Shown here: piece after piece, positions 34,801 to 49,800 of the stretch | How positions within the stretch are numbered: the first letter of the stretch is position 1 | How the letters are laid out: every line of letters begins with the position of its first letter | Source: Aquila chrysaetos chrysaetos | Taxonomy: Eukaryota > Chordata > Aves > Accipitriformes > Accipitridae | Assembly: GCF_900496995.4 (NCBI RefSeq) | Contig: NC_044027.1 | Location: forward strand, 15,214,743-15,278,742 | Direction: 5' to 3' | Length of the DNA: 64,000 bases | Notes under the pieces: generated by a model | Seen by the model: the letters and a program-made list of their open reading frames with translations, nothing else | Databases searched by the model: none | Told to the model about the DNA's origin: nothing | Position numbers and translations under genes: made by a program

Positions 34801-37800
34801 ACATGTAAAGCTTGTTTCAGCCAGGACAGGGATCACCCCACACCCATGAGCTGTAACATCCATCCGTTGCGCGTGGAGGGTGGGAAAGAGCAGGGCACGG
34901 TGTGCTCGTTATGCCTCCCTACCTGCGGTGTTTCTCTTGGCAGGAGCCTGACAGGGACGCCGCTTCCTCCTGCTCTTAAATCAGAAAGCGCTGCTGCCTT
35001 GTGGTTAAAGACAATCAGACGTAAGCTCTAAAGCCGGAGGCTGGGTGGTCATGTCAGGGGTGAGTCCTAGGCCTCGTCCAGCTGTAATCCTGCATTCACA
35101 GCAAGCGCGTGTGGCTGTGAGCACTTAACTGACCATGGATTTTATTCCTAAAGACCACAAGTCTCTCTTTATCCCTTATTCCATTTAGCTCTTTTAGAAA
35201 ACTCAAATGGACAAGAAGCATCATGCAACAGGGCGTGGAGGTACATTTATTCTGGGTTCCCATCTGCCCAAAAGGCAACGTGAGGTAATACAGCTGGTCT
35301 GCTCTGGCACTTGAAGCTGCCAAGAAATTCATCTTTAAAGGAAAGCCTCTTAACTATACCCCTCTGTGCTGTTTGGCTGATTGATTTACAAGCCCTGAAT
35401 TCTTCTCATTGTAAGCTTAATTCATTAACCCTCTCGGTCACCCAAACACTGGCTTAGCATAGCACAAATTCCTCCGTGCTCCATTCAGCTCAGTGGCTTG
35501 GCAGAGCCTGTGAGGCTAAGCTCCGTGACTATTCTGAGAAACTTGCTGTGCAGAGCTCCCTCCCCTCAGCCGCTCTCCCCGTCCGCACTGCTGTGCATTT
35601 AAAATCCCGCTCTAGTTTTTCCTAGTCTTGAGAGGTTCTCAATGGCTTTCACCTCACTGCTTGCAGCACCCTCCGAGCTCCCCATTCCTGAACTGGAGGT
35701 CTAGCACACGTCCCTTTACCAAGTAGCTGTCTTTCAACAGGAACAGTAGGGAAGTTCTTCCAATGTGATGCTTGCTCCGGAGAACAGCAGGACTAAATCA
35801 GAGCTTTTCTATTCCAGTTTCAGCATTTTTATAAGGGGTATTTCCGCCACCTCATTTAGACTATTTTTTTTTTAAATATACATATCTAGCCTTGGCGCAA
35901 TCAATTGCCACCTCCTCTCTAGTATGTTTCTAACTTTGGTCCTTTCTGCCTGGATTTGATGCCCAATGTAAACAGGGAAACATAGCTGTCAGGGGAAGGA
36001 TTTTCTTGCTAGCTGAATGGTGCTGGTAAGTAATTGCAAACACCTTATGCTACAGTAAAAACCCTGCCATTTAAAAATGCACATGAAAGATATTTCCCCT
36101 TTGACTACCAAATCTCTAAAATACAAGCACTGAGTGGTTCAGCGGGTTAGCGCATTGTGCCTTGCATCCCGGGAGATAAGGAGATCAATTCTGGTTAAGG
36201 CCACCAGCACAGATGTGTTTGGCAGGTTCAGAATCACTCTCTGGAAACATTGCAAAGGCTGTCTTTGCCACAGGTCTTGGAAAGGAGCTGCTTGATATGG
36301 ATGGTGACTGGGTTTGGAGACATAAAGTGGGGTTTTAACAAATCTACAGCGAAGAGTTGCTAACTTCCCTTTTCCTTCCCCACATCTTCTTTCTTGTATT
36401 GTGGACTCCTTCTCTGAACTGGTCTGGGTGGCTACCAGCATGCAACTGGTACAGAGTGGGACTAGGAAGTGACACTGTAAGTTGAAAATAAGGGGTGTCA
36501 GCAGACCAGCACCTGGACGGCTTGCCTGATGCCAATGGGTACTGCATTAGACCCGAACCGACACCCCTCCTCTCCTGCTTTGATACAACAGTCGCTCCAG
36601 CAACTCCTACATCACCACTGCCCTGAAGTTCAAAGGGCAAGGAGCACCTCCGAAAGCAGGACCCATGCCACAACAGGCTGGTCACACCTGCACTCACAGA
36701 AGGCAGTGGCCGGAGGTACGGAGACACCAACACAGCACTGTCACCAACTCCACTGGTGCGCCTCGCCTTCCAGATCTGGGCAAGGGCTATGAGGAGTTAA
36801 TACCATCCCTGCTGCTAAATGGAACGAACAGGCGCTTATCCAGCTTACCTCCATTTCACCAAAGATAAGCACAATCCCCCCGCCCGCCCGCAACTCGGAG
36901 GATCGCGAATGCAGTCCTCCCCACCCTGGCCCAGCTGCCTGCAGCCACATCACGACTGCGCACGCTGCAGAGGCAGAAGGCAAGCAGCAAAAGCCCATGC
37001 CAGGCTGCGCTCTTCATCTCTGCTTTGGTGCATCCGCTGTACCTTTCCTGTCGGTCTCTGTTGCGTGCACTAACAAAATGTCTCCGGATCCACCACGAAC
37101 ATCTGGCCCATCATCTCCCTGCAATGAGAACAGAAACACGTTAGGCATGGCCCAAGCTCCCTTCGGCCTGGTTTCCCATCTCTGGGGTTCAAGCTCAGCA
37201 ACAACTGGCAGAGTACGCAATGTTCCTGGCACTGCTCACAGCACAAGCTGGGACATGGTCTTCAGTGCTGGGCTAATCCTGGAATTTGAATACAGCATTT
37301 GGTGTCCCAGATGAGGATCTGGGCTGATCCTCACTTGGGATCTCCGACTCCTTAAGGCCAGGCTGTGAAGCTCAGTGAAAGCTGAACCTTCTGTCCGCAG
37401 AAGAATGAACAGAAATGTCCCAGACTCTCAAACACTCCCAGAAGACCATTAACAGAGCAGTAACACTGTGTGAACTGTCTCAAAGTGCGGGATCACATAC
37501 CACAGCGGCTGTGGGGTGAGAGGTCATGTGTTCAATTTGCATGTTCCTGGAACATCAAAACATAGTAAGTTAGTTCCGTAATCTGGAACTATTTGGCTGG
37601 AGGTCACCTGAAGCGATCCAATAACTGGGAGTAGAAAACAGACCTGCTAACTACTTGACCCCTGCCTTACCACTCTCTAAAAACATCTTTCTTCTAGCTA
37701 CTGCAATTCACAACTAAAAATATGCAAAACTGATCTATCGCTCAGCCAGCAGTTCCCACGCTGCAGGAAATGGCTCTCAGTGGCAGTTCTATACCCTTTC

Positions 37801-40800
37801 AAACATGTAGACCGTAAAGAAAAGAAAGAAAAAAAGAAGTTAAGGGTTGACACAGATCTGCTAGTCCCAAATGTTCAGAAATTGCTGATTTTGAATTGTT
37901 TTTTAAAGGAAATATTCCTGCAGAGGAGACTGGACTCGTGTCTGGCTTCCCTTAGCAACGTCTTTGTCATTTCAATATGCAAAACACTGAAAAAACCACG
38001 GATTACAGCCATGGAGCAGCTATGTCTGAGATGCGAATTTTTCAGGTGACCCTCTGGCGAGACTTATGAAATACTACTTAAGGAATGAGTAATAGCTTCT
38101 CACTCTCTCCTGCACATCTCAGCTGACCAAAGAACACTCCTAAAGTGCCAGTAAATGATACATTCTCTCTGTTTTTCAGACTAGCCCCCTGACAGTCTCA
38201 AAGCTTCAAAAGCCTGCATATTCCCTCAAGCTGCATGTCAAAGACAGCTTCGTTCAAAAGCATAGTGAGCAAAGCTGTCTGGGAGTGCACCCAAGGCTAG
38301 AAAGAAAGCCATTTCTCAAATACAGAAACAGTTGCTTTGGCTGCTCTTCCACATCAGTAATACAACATCCTGCTCAGGAAATCTGCTAAACCTGCCTTCA
38401 GACTGGAAGGCCAACACCATGAACCCACACCTGGATTTATTGTGCTCAGGCTCTCAGGTGCTTCATTTCAGTCTGTCACAGGCTGAAGAGGTGGGAAGGA
38501 GCAGACTGGGAAAAGGGCACAAGATGCACTGGTTTTTAAAGAGACATCTCACATTTTGTTAAACCCTCGTTCATTGCTGATGCTCCCTGCCTGTACCAGC
38601 ATCTCATACTTTCACAACAGCCTGCACAAATAAAGCTGCATACCACTTCTGCCGCAACCTAGTTTTTCCTATCAAATAAAAGCTGATGCCTTGCTTGTGC
38701 ACACAGAGAATCAGATTTCAATACAGCATAAACCAAAGATTAGGAAAGCAAACCCTGAATGCACCTACCTCTTGCTTCAGTGTTAACCTAGCCATAATTT
38801 CACTGTGGTCGATAAGGGATAGCTCATCTACCTCTTCCTCCAACTGTGATGATTCCAAAGCATCTGGTGACTGTTGCTGCCTGTAAAAAAAAAGGCAAAT
38901 ACCCATCAGTGTCATTGCCCATCCAGGGCAAGAGATGCTGGGTCCACCCGAGCTCTCAGCCTACAAACCTTCGTTAAACGACAGTAAGTACACAGACAGT
39001 GTGGAGGTAAGTCTTTTGCAAACAAGCCCAAATGTCTAGCTCTAATTCTGTTGCTTTGCGCATCTCTTGAAAAAGATAAAGATGAACTTTTAGGCCCTGA
39101 ACACTTGTCTGCCTGCATTTCTGGCAGACAGGATTTTACTATGCCCTGCATAAGTACACACTTCCATGTCTCCTTAATCCACCAAATTTTTAGTGCACAC
39201 AAATCTAAGCCCTTGCTCAAATGTATAGAGACTGAGCATACTCTACACATATATAACTTAGTCAGCTCATGACCCATTGTGCTGCTACAAGGGGAGATGA
39301 CAGGCTCTCTTTTTGCAGGAAGATAGAGCAGAAAGCTCTGACCACTTTTTTGGCGTACATCCACAACTCTAGTATTCCTACCCCCAAGGGCTGGTACTCT
39401 TGTGCCTGGACACATGCTCTCTGTGCCTGTATTCCTAAAAAAAAAAAAAAAAAAAGTACGCATGTTCTTTATAGCTTTCCCCAGGCACAGGCCAAAATCC
39501 ATGCAGCAGTCCATACTTTCAGCAGATAGTGAGCTTTGCAGAGCACTCTTGCATTGTCTCTTTCACTGCAGGGATTAAAACCCTCAAACCAACTGCAGGA
39601 AAATGGGGGAGGGAAGTTGACTGTCACACTCGAAACAATGCTGTTCTCTATTTTTGCTTTAGAAATGCAATTGAGGAGCAATCTCAAGCAGCAGGGAAGC
39701 ACTCACTCCACTCCTCCTGAAGCCCATCTGTTACAGCCTGCACCTCTTCATTTACATAGACAAATGATAGCTAAGAGCATTAGAAGGGATATAAAGCATC
39801 CTGCTTCAGGGCCTCAGCCAGCCTCTGACTAGCAGGGTTAGGAAGACATTCCTCTCTGGAAGACTATTTCCCAACAGTGATACAGACTTTTTTTGCATGT
39901 TTCCCTGGAAGCAGGAGGGAGCAGCCAGTGTCAATGACAGGACTGCCAATTAGATGGACTTAGGATGGCTAACACAGGCTGCATTAACCCCTGCAGGCTC
40001 ACTGAGTTAAGTAATGACAGCTTGCCAGGATCCTCCTTGTTCAGCAGGATCCCACTGCTCACCAGCTGTGCAAAAAAAGTGGGCTTAAACTTCAGAGAAC
40101 ACTAGGAAGGTTGAGGGCAGAACAGGCAGCCCCAAGGACGGTTTGGTAGAGGGCAGGGCTAACGGGACGTTGGTGAGACTCTGTACCCTTCCAAGCTGGG
40201 AAGCAGGAGGCCCAGGGGAGTCAGGCTCACCTTTCAGCACCATCTTTGCCTTCCTTCCCCATGGCACTGCTGTTCGAACTGGAGTCTTTGGAGTGGCTGT
40301 CTTTGACAGAGGGAGATTCCTGCAAAGAGAAAGAAGTTTTTCATTATTACACGGGGTCCTACACCACAGCTAGCCTTGCATTTACAGTCTGACTGCCTCT
40401 AAATGGCCCCTTACTGTAAATTCCTACAGAGCGGTTAAAGATTGATGCAAGTTAATGCCAAATGCCAGGAAAACACAGAAGTTAATTAGACAGGAAATTT
40501 GGGACCATCTCTGGAGACTAGTGTAATTAGTACTGTTTGCTTTTAACATTGTGAAATGATGCTGAGAGTTACAACACAAGTCAGCTGTCGTCTTGGATTT
40601 TAACCCTCTCGTGACTTTCTTTTCTTCCTCCAGCCCTTACTGTTGAAATACACTTGCCTTCTGCTTTAATCAAAATGGACACAGCCAGCTCTAAGCTCTC
40701 CAGTTTCAGTTCCCCTCCTGGTCACAGCCCCCAAAACACCACCCTGTCTTAGGGGGTGGATGCACACTGCTGTTCCTACCTCCCTTCTCTCCCATCAGAA

Positions 40801-43800
40801 GAGGTTATGCAATGATGCAACATTTCCACTTAACAATTCACAGCTGTGGAAATGAGGCTAATGCAAAAAACCAGAATCATCTGAACCCGCAGCATGGAAC
40901 AGCAGGTAGAGCGCTCAATGCAAAGATACAGCATTTTAAATTAGCCATTTATTAAGGAGACAAATAGCCATGAACGGCAAATGGGAATATTAATCTAACT
41001 GCTGGAGTTCAGAAGTATTTAACATCATGCAGACTGAAACTTGGAAATTCAACCTACTGAAAGACAGGACTGAAACCACCTACATGCTATCCGTTCGGCC
41101 TGGAAAACACACTGGTGCGCTTAGCTTTCTTAGCGTCTGCAGATTTTTTCCAGACTATATCTGTAAAGCTCTTTGCTTCAAAGTTGAGAACCAACTCACA
41201 GCTGCCCAAAAGGATGGGCCTGCCTAGATGTGTCTCCTGAAGGGAAGTGATGGGAGCACAATCTCTTGGCATATTTAACACCAGCATGGATAAAGGTCTC
41301 GGAGACATCCTGTAGGAGATGTGCTTTCCAAGATGAGGGCAGGCAAAAAGATGGCCACAGACCTCTGCTGCTGTTTCCTATGACCCAACAGGAAGACAGT
41401 ACCTCCCTGCAATGGAAAACGCCCTGTCTCCTCTAGGAAATACCTAAGATACGAGGCTTGAGTAAAGGAAGAAGCAGCGTGCGATTACAATGCTAAATCA
41501 ATCACTTACTTTGTATCCAAACGGTGAAGGAAAAAAAAGAATAAATTTAGAGCACAAGCCTTTCTGTATTAAAATAGGGAAGCCAAAGCAGTTACAAGAA
41601 TAGACATGGCCCCAGGACAGTGCTGGTCAGGGTGCAGCTTTCTGGAAGAGAACCTCACGCAAGCAGCTCCAAACAGACAGCGAAGCACAAATGAAACAGC
41701 GCGGCAGGAAAAGCCATCCCTACCACCTGCCGGGGCTCACCGCAACCCTGAAAGCATCGCCTGCTCTCCACCCGGACCGGGAGGCCACCCGAGCCTGCAA
41801 GCCAGGAGTGGGCAAGCAGAAGGACCGCCAGCAAGGGAGCCGGAGCAGCAGGACGGACACAGGAGCTCCGCAGTGTGCAGAAGAGGCGGGTGCCAAGCGC
41901 GTCAGCCCCGGTGTGAACTCAGCATGCACCAGGCAGCCCCTTCCCGGTGTCCAGCCCTCTCCAGGTTACTTACTCCTTCAGAGCGAGGGAGTTCCCCGTT
42001 GCTCTGGCCAGAGGAATACAGATTGACGTATTCACCCTCACCAGCCTCCTCACTGGCGTTTTCACTCTAAGGGAGACAGGATGAAAGGAAATATGTGACG
42101 GTGCCCCCCGCCAGCACTTAATGTTAGTGAAAGAACGTGCTCACGGGCTGGGAGGAGAAGCGTTCTCAGCGGCTGCTGTCACCTAACTGGGAGCCCTTCC
42201 TCCGGCTCAGCGGCCAACACCGGCCACTGAGGCTGTATCTTCCCGGGGGTAAGTATTTTCTGGTTCTTGAGGACTATGCTGAAGGCCACCAAGCTGCAGC
42301 AGGACAGCAGCAGGCACTGCTTTGCAAGAGCTGCCATGGACTCCATGTGAGAGTGCGAAGATGCAATATGCAAGTGTGGATTTCAAGGTTACGGAAGCTG
42401 AGCATTCAGAGGTTGACACACAAGCGTCTGTCCTACCTGCGCTGTAGTCCTGCCACTAAATGCAGATCGGCCCTGCAGCCCAGAGGGTATCAAATGTATC
42501 TCCCAAACTATGCTACAAGCACAGATTAGAGCTATCACGCCAGGCTAAACCAAACTCGAGGGCTTCTGGGCTGTAACAAGGACCCAACGCAAGGAAGATG
42601 CAACAGCAAGGTCGGGTCTAAAGTGTGAAAACCTGATCATTTACCGTCCGATCAGTGTCCCTCTTCCAAACGTTGTGAAGAGGCAGCATTAGCATGTAGT
42701 GTGCTGACAGCTCTAACCCCACCAACTCTAGGCTTTGCAGCAAACAAACGAGGAACTGTCTTGAAAATGAGGTGTTTAAAAAAGTAGCTGTAATGGACAA
42801 ACCTGGTCAGTGATCTGTAAAACTGCTCTGGGACCTCAAACTAGTAGTGCCATACCACTGCAGGAACAGTGTTATTCTAAATTCACCAACACGTGATGCT
42901 TTGCACCAACGTGTACTGCCACCAAGCGCACAGCTAGGGCTGCTGGTAACTGGAAACAGCGAGAGCCTGGAAAGAGCAACAGGTTTATGCACAGGAGAGA
43001 CAGAGCTGGACTGCACCCACCGCTCCTGGGGCTCACCGGTGACTTAGGAGGGAGCAGAGCAGCAATCACCAAATCCTGCCATGGCAGCAACTGCAGGATG
43101 TGAACCACTTAGGAGCCCGTGTTTAGAAACAACCAACCTCACAAAACACTCCTTTACCTTCCTCAGCTTTGTATTACAATTGCAGGAAGCTGCAGCAACT
43201 TCTCCTCTCCCCTTCACCAGCATTTGACATTTTATGTTTCCTACATATGTGCTAATGTTTTCTCAAACCTGCTGAGGTTCATTTTTTCTAGCCACCTTTT
43301 TTATATGAAATTACCTCTCTGCAGTTCACACACACATTTGGAAACTGGACTAGATCACATTTGGCATGTATTAATACAAGTGACATTTTCTTTTAAAAAA
43401 CAAATAAACCCAGCCTTGCGTTAAGGTGCATTATCTCTTTGGATAGTCTCACCGAAGGCGTCTGGAGAGAATCAGTGAAAGAGGTTTCAGAAGGAAGGCA
43501 GACAGGAGCATTCCCGTTAAAGCTGCTCTCCTGAGAAGAGGAGTTTGGCACATCCACAGTGCTGGGTGACTGGCTGGCTGCGGCGGGCACCGCTAGGTCA
43601 GAGCTCTGAGATGGATGGACGGGCGGAAAAGGTGGGGTGGAGCAGGAGGAGGAGGTAGAAGAGAGGAAAGGAGGTATGGAGACTTGGTTGTGAGGCACAA
43701 AGTCCTGGGAGTAGGACCTAAACACGGATTTGTACTACAGGATGCAGAGACGTACAACACAAAAACAAGGAAGATGGGGAAAGAGACAGACAAAAGAAAA

Positions 43801-46800
43801 AGTAATTAGATCGGCAGTAGCGTAGCAGTGATAGCACAAGGCATTTCTAACACAGGCACCTCTCTGCTGAGACACCAACCCGAACAGAGGCAGCACTATT
43901 TTATCATCCACACACTCGAGCAGGAATTGCTACCTGGGACACGTCAGCCAGTTTTTTCACGGAGAGGCATGTTCTTGCACAAACAGCAGCTCGGCTGCTC
44001 ATCTCAAAGGGAACATGGGCACCAGGGTGTTTACCTGCAGGTATCCAGCCTTCACTAGGCAGGGGGAAAGCCTGGGCATCTCAATACTGCTAACGACAGT
44101 GACCCTGACAATCACTTGAGTGGATGAAAGGATGTGAAGGCATACAGAAACCAGGACTGTGAGCACGCTGGAAATATCTAGATAGAGAAAAGTACTCCGA
44201 GTGCTTATTGCTTTTCTGGGATTTTCCACAGGATCCAAATTTAAGATGCCGTTTGCTCCAGCCCTGTAATTTAACAGCTACTGTGTCAAGTCTGTTCCAG
44301 AACACACAGCTCCCAGGGAGGAGTGGCTGATACTGTCTTCAAAGTTACACTGAAGGATAAAGGAGATTACGCTGCTACTCCTTCCCATTTGAGAAACATA
44401 GGGAGCAAAAATGATAATTGCCCTCAGGAGCGATGAATTCCTTATCAAACCGATCCTTTAATGCAGTGCCTCGAAGAGTCAGCTGAAGAGATGAAAAGAG
44501 ATCATCTGCGTAAAGCTTTATTTCACCATCTCTCCTAATCATCAGATTACTGTTCAGATAATATTAAACAGGGTGCAGTGGGAATATATGGTGCCAAGAA
44601 AAACAAGAGCAACCCTCTGTTTTTTAACATCTGGTGCTAGTAAGATTTGCCATCAGGGTAAGTCCAAAACAAAGCTGGCACCCATGAAAAAAAAAAAAGA
44701 AAAAAAAAAAAAGACAATAATGTTAAACCTGCTGGAGAGGAGTTTATTTTAAAACCTGTAGAGCTCAACCACTAGCAAGGTCTGTGTGGTAGCCAAGCGG
44801 ACCAAAGGAAGAATCACATCATCCAAAAAAACCCACGCTGAAATGAAGCTGTGGCGGTTGCTCATTTGAGTGATCTGCTGCACAAGGATGGTTGCATTAC
44901 AGAGCTCTCAAGAAGCACAGACACAACTTGCTCAAACCAGGTTGAAGTGACACCGCTGTGATGTAAAAAGGGAAAGGGAAACAAAGGCATGAATCGGAGA
45001 ATTCAGGCTACATTTTCTCAGGAGAGTTGAACGGGTGATAAAAAGCAAAGCTTAGTCTGCCACCTGAGCTACGGCAGAAGCATCCAGTTCGGCAGTGGTA
45101 TTTTTGTTTCTACCTAGGAAAGATGTGAGCTTAAAAATCTAAACTGAGAACAGCCCCAGGCCAGAAGCCTGGGCAAAAAAACCTTTTCCACTCAAAGGAA
45201 AGGAAACGTAAAGGTCAATGGATAGACTTTACCTTCCACCACCTTAATCTTCGAGTGGTTGCCCTCCGCCGTGCGTGGAGTCCGGCAGCGCTCTGGGTGT
45301 ATTCTCAGGGCCCAAAACAAATTGCAGGCCATAATACAGAGGAGCAGAGGGAGATGCTTTGGAAAGAGAGCTTAAAAGACTACTGAAAAATAATTAAAAT
45401 GCAAATCCCTACCACATGCCTGTGGCTAAAAGGAGACTGGCTCTAGGACAGGCTCCTCTCTCTTCCTGCCCATTTCTTTCCGGATGAGCAGCCCTGGCTC
45501 CAGGGACACTGTCAGCTTTTGGTGCTGCCTCAGTAACAATGACAAGTCTAATCTCTGTATTTACTTTCTGCCTGGATAAATGCTCTACATTTATTCATTT
45601 TCACTTGCATGGCACAAAACACTAAATCCACCGTAAGATGCCAGGCTCATGACATCATCTTGGCTCAGCAGATTCATTATGCCTGCCCCGTCTCCCTGGT
45701 ATTTCATGATCTCACCGGCGCTAATATGCCAACTATCGCCCCAAGTCCCAGGCTAGAGCCCCCAAAAAGAATAGGAGCAGAGCGAATGGAGAACCACTGC
45801 TGCAGCAGCTCTCGAGAAGGCACTCAACAAACTGCTGTCCCGATAACGAGATCCTCTGCTCCAGTGAAGGAAATAATTTGCTCAAACAGAACCTATGTGC
45901 CAGCTCCCCTAGAGCTGGGCTTCCTGCACCCACATGAGACAGGCGGCATACGCTGTCCTTCACTTTGTAGTTGATGGACATCTTCCACCAAGGAGTCCTA
46001 AGGGGTTTTTGTCTCTGACCTGCCGAACCCAGAGAAAAAGCCAGGCTTTCGCAAAGCAGCAGTGGAGCTCATGCAGGGCATGAGTGAAAGGAAATTACTG
46101 TCCTCAATCAAGTCACTCTGGGACAGGCAGCACCCTGCGAAGCTCTCGCGCTGCGTGATGGTGCTGGCAGGGTTAGTTCAGGCCAAGTGCCGGCTGGGAG
46201 GCTCGGCAGCTGAGATGCTGCCTGGTACACTGCCTGCAGGCTGAGCTAGCAGCTCGGGGAGATGAATTACTGCTTCTGGGGCAGGAAAATTTGCAAGGCA
46301 TAGTTTCAGAGACATTAATCCCAATTCAAAGGCAATTTAGACCTAAATATAACGTAACATTGCATACATTTTTAAAGTTTGAATGCAGCTACGTTACTAC
46401 TGACAATCACTATACATTCATTTTTCCTCGGCCTCATCAATACAGCTTTCAAAACAATATCTTGGCATGAGATGTGTTGAAAATGCTGGTTTAAGGCCCA
46501 GGTACCCAGGCAAATGCGTTAATCTTCATTATGTGATCCGCGAACAATCATTTAACGACGCAGACATGCTCTCAGCACGCTGTTAACAAAGGGAACAGTG
46601 CAGAGAAGCCTTTGGTGAGCTGGCATTAATTAGCCAGGCTGCTCTCAACTTCCAATCTCGTTGTAAAGTTGCATCTTGTAGAAAGCGAGCCAGGGAGCCC
46701 CCTCCTTCCTCCGGAGCCTGCAAGCAGCTCTGGAATTTCAGCTATGCAGCCGTGCTGGGACAAGAGCCAAGAATGAAGCATACTTTTAAAGGGGAAAAAA

Positions 46801-49800
46801 ACACCCTGCGGTGGAGATGATGTCCATATGGCACCCATTCCTGCTGCTCCCCAGTCCGATCCAGCCCAGCCCAACTAGCAGCTGCAGCAGGAATTGCAGC
46901 AACGGCTTCCACGGGGTTTGGGTGTTGTACATCTCTTGGAAGTCCTGTCATCCTTTAAAAGACATACTTTTTTTTGGGAGGGGACAGTCCATTCAATGGA
47001 ACTGTCACAAGCAAGCTAGCCATCCTCTAGTTCTCGCCCCAAGAAATCACAGGCAACAGTTTATCTTGCAAAAAAATCAGTGCTTGTTTTAATCTGCTTC
47101 TTACGAGGTTTCTTGCAGGGTCAGTAAGGCCTCGGTTATGGCTGTGCTGACACAACCTCCTACTCAATGCTTTTGCTTTAAGTAAAGTACTTCAAAATAA
47201 TCTCTGGGAAAGCTAGAAAGCAGGGTGCAACCAGATCCTTTGAGAAAGGATGCTTTCCTCTATCCAAACTCCGGCCATGCTGCCAGGCTCCCACCACAGG
47301 ACCAGAAGATGGTCTCGCAGCACGAGCGATCCTGACCTACGACAGCAAATGGCCAACACAGGGAGAAGAGAAAGATCCCTCTCCTCTCACCAGTAAAGTG
47401 GATTTTAAAAAAACCCCTATCTGCCACTTGAGAAGTACTTCGACAAAGCGTGCTTTGAGCAATCTCGTCTCCTGGGAACAGCAGGAAGCTAACATGCACG
47501 GACCTGAATGTTTACCACACACTGTGACACACAGAGGTCTTCCAGAGATGGCATCTTTCAACGTTTTCAATTTGCTGCCTTTGATTTTTTTGCAACGGTC
47601 AATATTTTAGAACAGCTTTCCATCATTAGCAGCGGTGTTACAGGATGTCCCAAAGGTCAATGACATTACAACCATTTATTTGGATTAGATGGCACGAGAT
47701 AAGCACTCTAATAGAAAACTTATTTCAAGAGTAACGCTCCTCTACGTTCACTAGGCATGGCTGACCACAAGTAACAGGGAGACAGGGTGTTTATATGCAG
47801 GGAATCACTGGTTGCGAGTCCATCCTAAATTCAAAGCAGAATTCAATTATATGGCTGTCAGAGCATCTGCAGCATCAGCAGACACAGTCTTTACCTTTTA
47901 AGCACAGCCTTCTCAGTTACCCTTCGAACTTCTGCCAAATTAATCTGCGATCCTGCCAGACACTCCCAGATCAGATAGCTTCATGTTTTGGAAGTCTGAT
48001 GCTCTATCAGAGGAAAGGATCAATCTTTTAGATCTCCTCTGCTAATGCTATTAAGAGAGTGACATGGGCAATGTGCCAGAACTGGATGCCCAAATCCTAA
48101 CAGTAGAGAACTATATTCACAAAATACTGGGTGTTGCACAAAACTGCTACGCCCTAAGAATATAATTGCATAGACAACTATTGGAAAAGACTTCCTATCT
48201 CATGACACAATGCTGGGCTTCCAGGTACTTTTGCTAATGAGGAAGGAAACGCTCCTACAATGAATGGCTGGAAACACGAGCTGCCAACAGAATGGCTTCA
48301 AGCACTGTCACAGGAAAGGCAGCAACTCCTCATGCTTGAATGTTCCTCAGCAAAGCCTCTGACCTGGCTGCACAGCTGTCCTCCCTGGTTTTAAGTGATG
48401 GTTAGTATCGCAGATGGATGGATGGGGCTTGCTGTTCCCTTGGGAAAGGGTCTCCTGGCTTCTGCACAAGAAAACACAAAATCCAAACTTCTCCTTAAGT
48501 GAGAGGGATTCTTGTACATCTTTGTTTTGTTGCAAAAAAGGGGACAGGGAGCGGGAGGGAAGAAAACATGTAAGATGTATTAACCATGCTATCATGCATC
48601 TCTCATTTGAAACTATGAGGAGAATTCAATCTGATCGCACCTATAGTGTCAACTCTTGTTTAGCTTGTAGACAATACCACCATATCTAGCAAGCAGATCT
48701 TTAAAAGGCAGAGCCTGGAGACAAAGACAAGGCTCCTAAAAAGTCAGTCACACAGAAAATGTGACCTATGAAGTCAATAGGGGACTGCTTAGAGAGACCT
48801 GCGCAGAGACAGGTAGTGCTCCAACTGCAAGAAAAACGTATAAACCACTGGAGGAAGTGGTTCTCAGAAGCAGGATTCAGTGATGCCAGCATGCAACAGC
48901 ACTATTAATATGACCATCCAGGCCTGCTGTGGGCAGTGGAAATGAACACAAATGCAGCAGGAACACTAAACAGGAAGGGCAAAACAATACCTAGACCTCA
49001 GCAGCTGGTTAAATGGATGTAAATCTTCCCCCCACCCCCCACGCCCCCTTCCTTCTGCTCCAAACTAAGGAGCTAAAACCTGCTTAGGACAGAAATGAAC
49101 TCACACACTATGATCTCCCAGTCCTGGTTCGTGGCTGCCACCATCGGACGACCATATGAATCAAAACAGCTCAGTCTCTGCTGAGGGCCAGAGCTGTGGC
49201 GTGCCTTGCAGCCTGGAAGTGAGCTACACAAACAGGGGCAAGGCGGGGAAAACATGCGGAGCACATGTCTCCATTGTGCGCGTCTTTAAACACTTATCTG
49301 ACTCTCCTTTTCCTGAACATACATTAGCACACACACAAGAAAGAAAAACAGTTGCTGTGAATTTTCTGTGCGCTTGCTCAATTTGCTCAAAAACAGTGGG
49401 AACAAGTGAGAACAGAAGCGCTGAACTGGAGCTTTCATAAGGAAAACAGTTGCGCCTTCTGCTGGAATCCAACAGCCAATCTGGTTTCTGGAAAATTACT
49501 GGAAATGTTTCTTAATTAAAAAGAAAACATAAGAAAAAACAGCATTTTGAGAAAGGCAAGTTATTTCTCCATAGTGGAGGATGCAGCCAAATTTCCACTA
49601 ATGGCATGTACATGCCTCGGAGAAACAACTGCCTTCCTTGTTTCAGTGAGGAAAACATTCCTAGCCTTAACTGAATGCAAGACTTTCTGCAGTCTTTGGT
49701 GGAAAATACGTGGATGGATAGCAGTATAGCTTGTCACCAGACCGATTTCCTCTATCGGTGCAGAGTTCCCCAGCTGCCAGGAACTAATGAGATTTGATTC

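Noticed and set aside
36128-36205. A functional tRNA gene
   Set aside because: Box-like elements are present but acceptor, anticodon and T-arm pairing cannot be formed, and no terminal T-run follows. A SINE relic fits better.
38912-39514. 200-codon minus-strand open frame
   Set aside because: It is in a RAPGEF1 intron, begins near a poly-A tract that reads as a run of Phe, and has no conserved motif.
41606-42070. 154-codon + strand open frame
   Set aside because: It is antisense to a RAPGEF1 exon (41974-42066) and its flanking intron. Codon content looks random.
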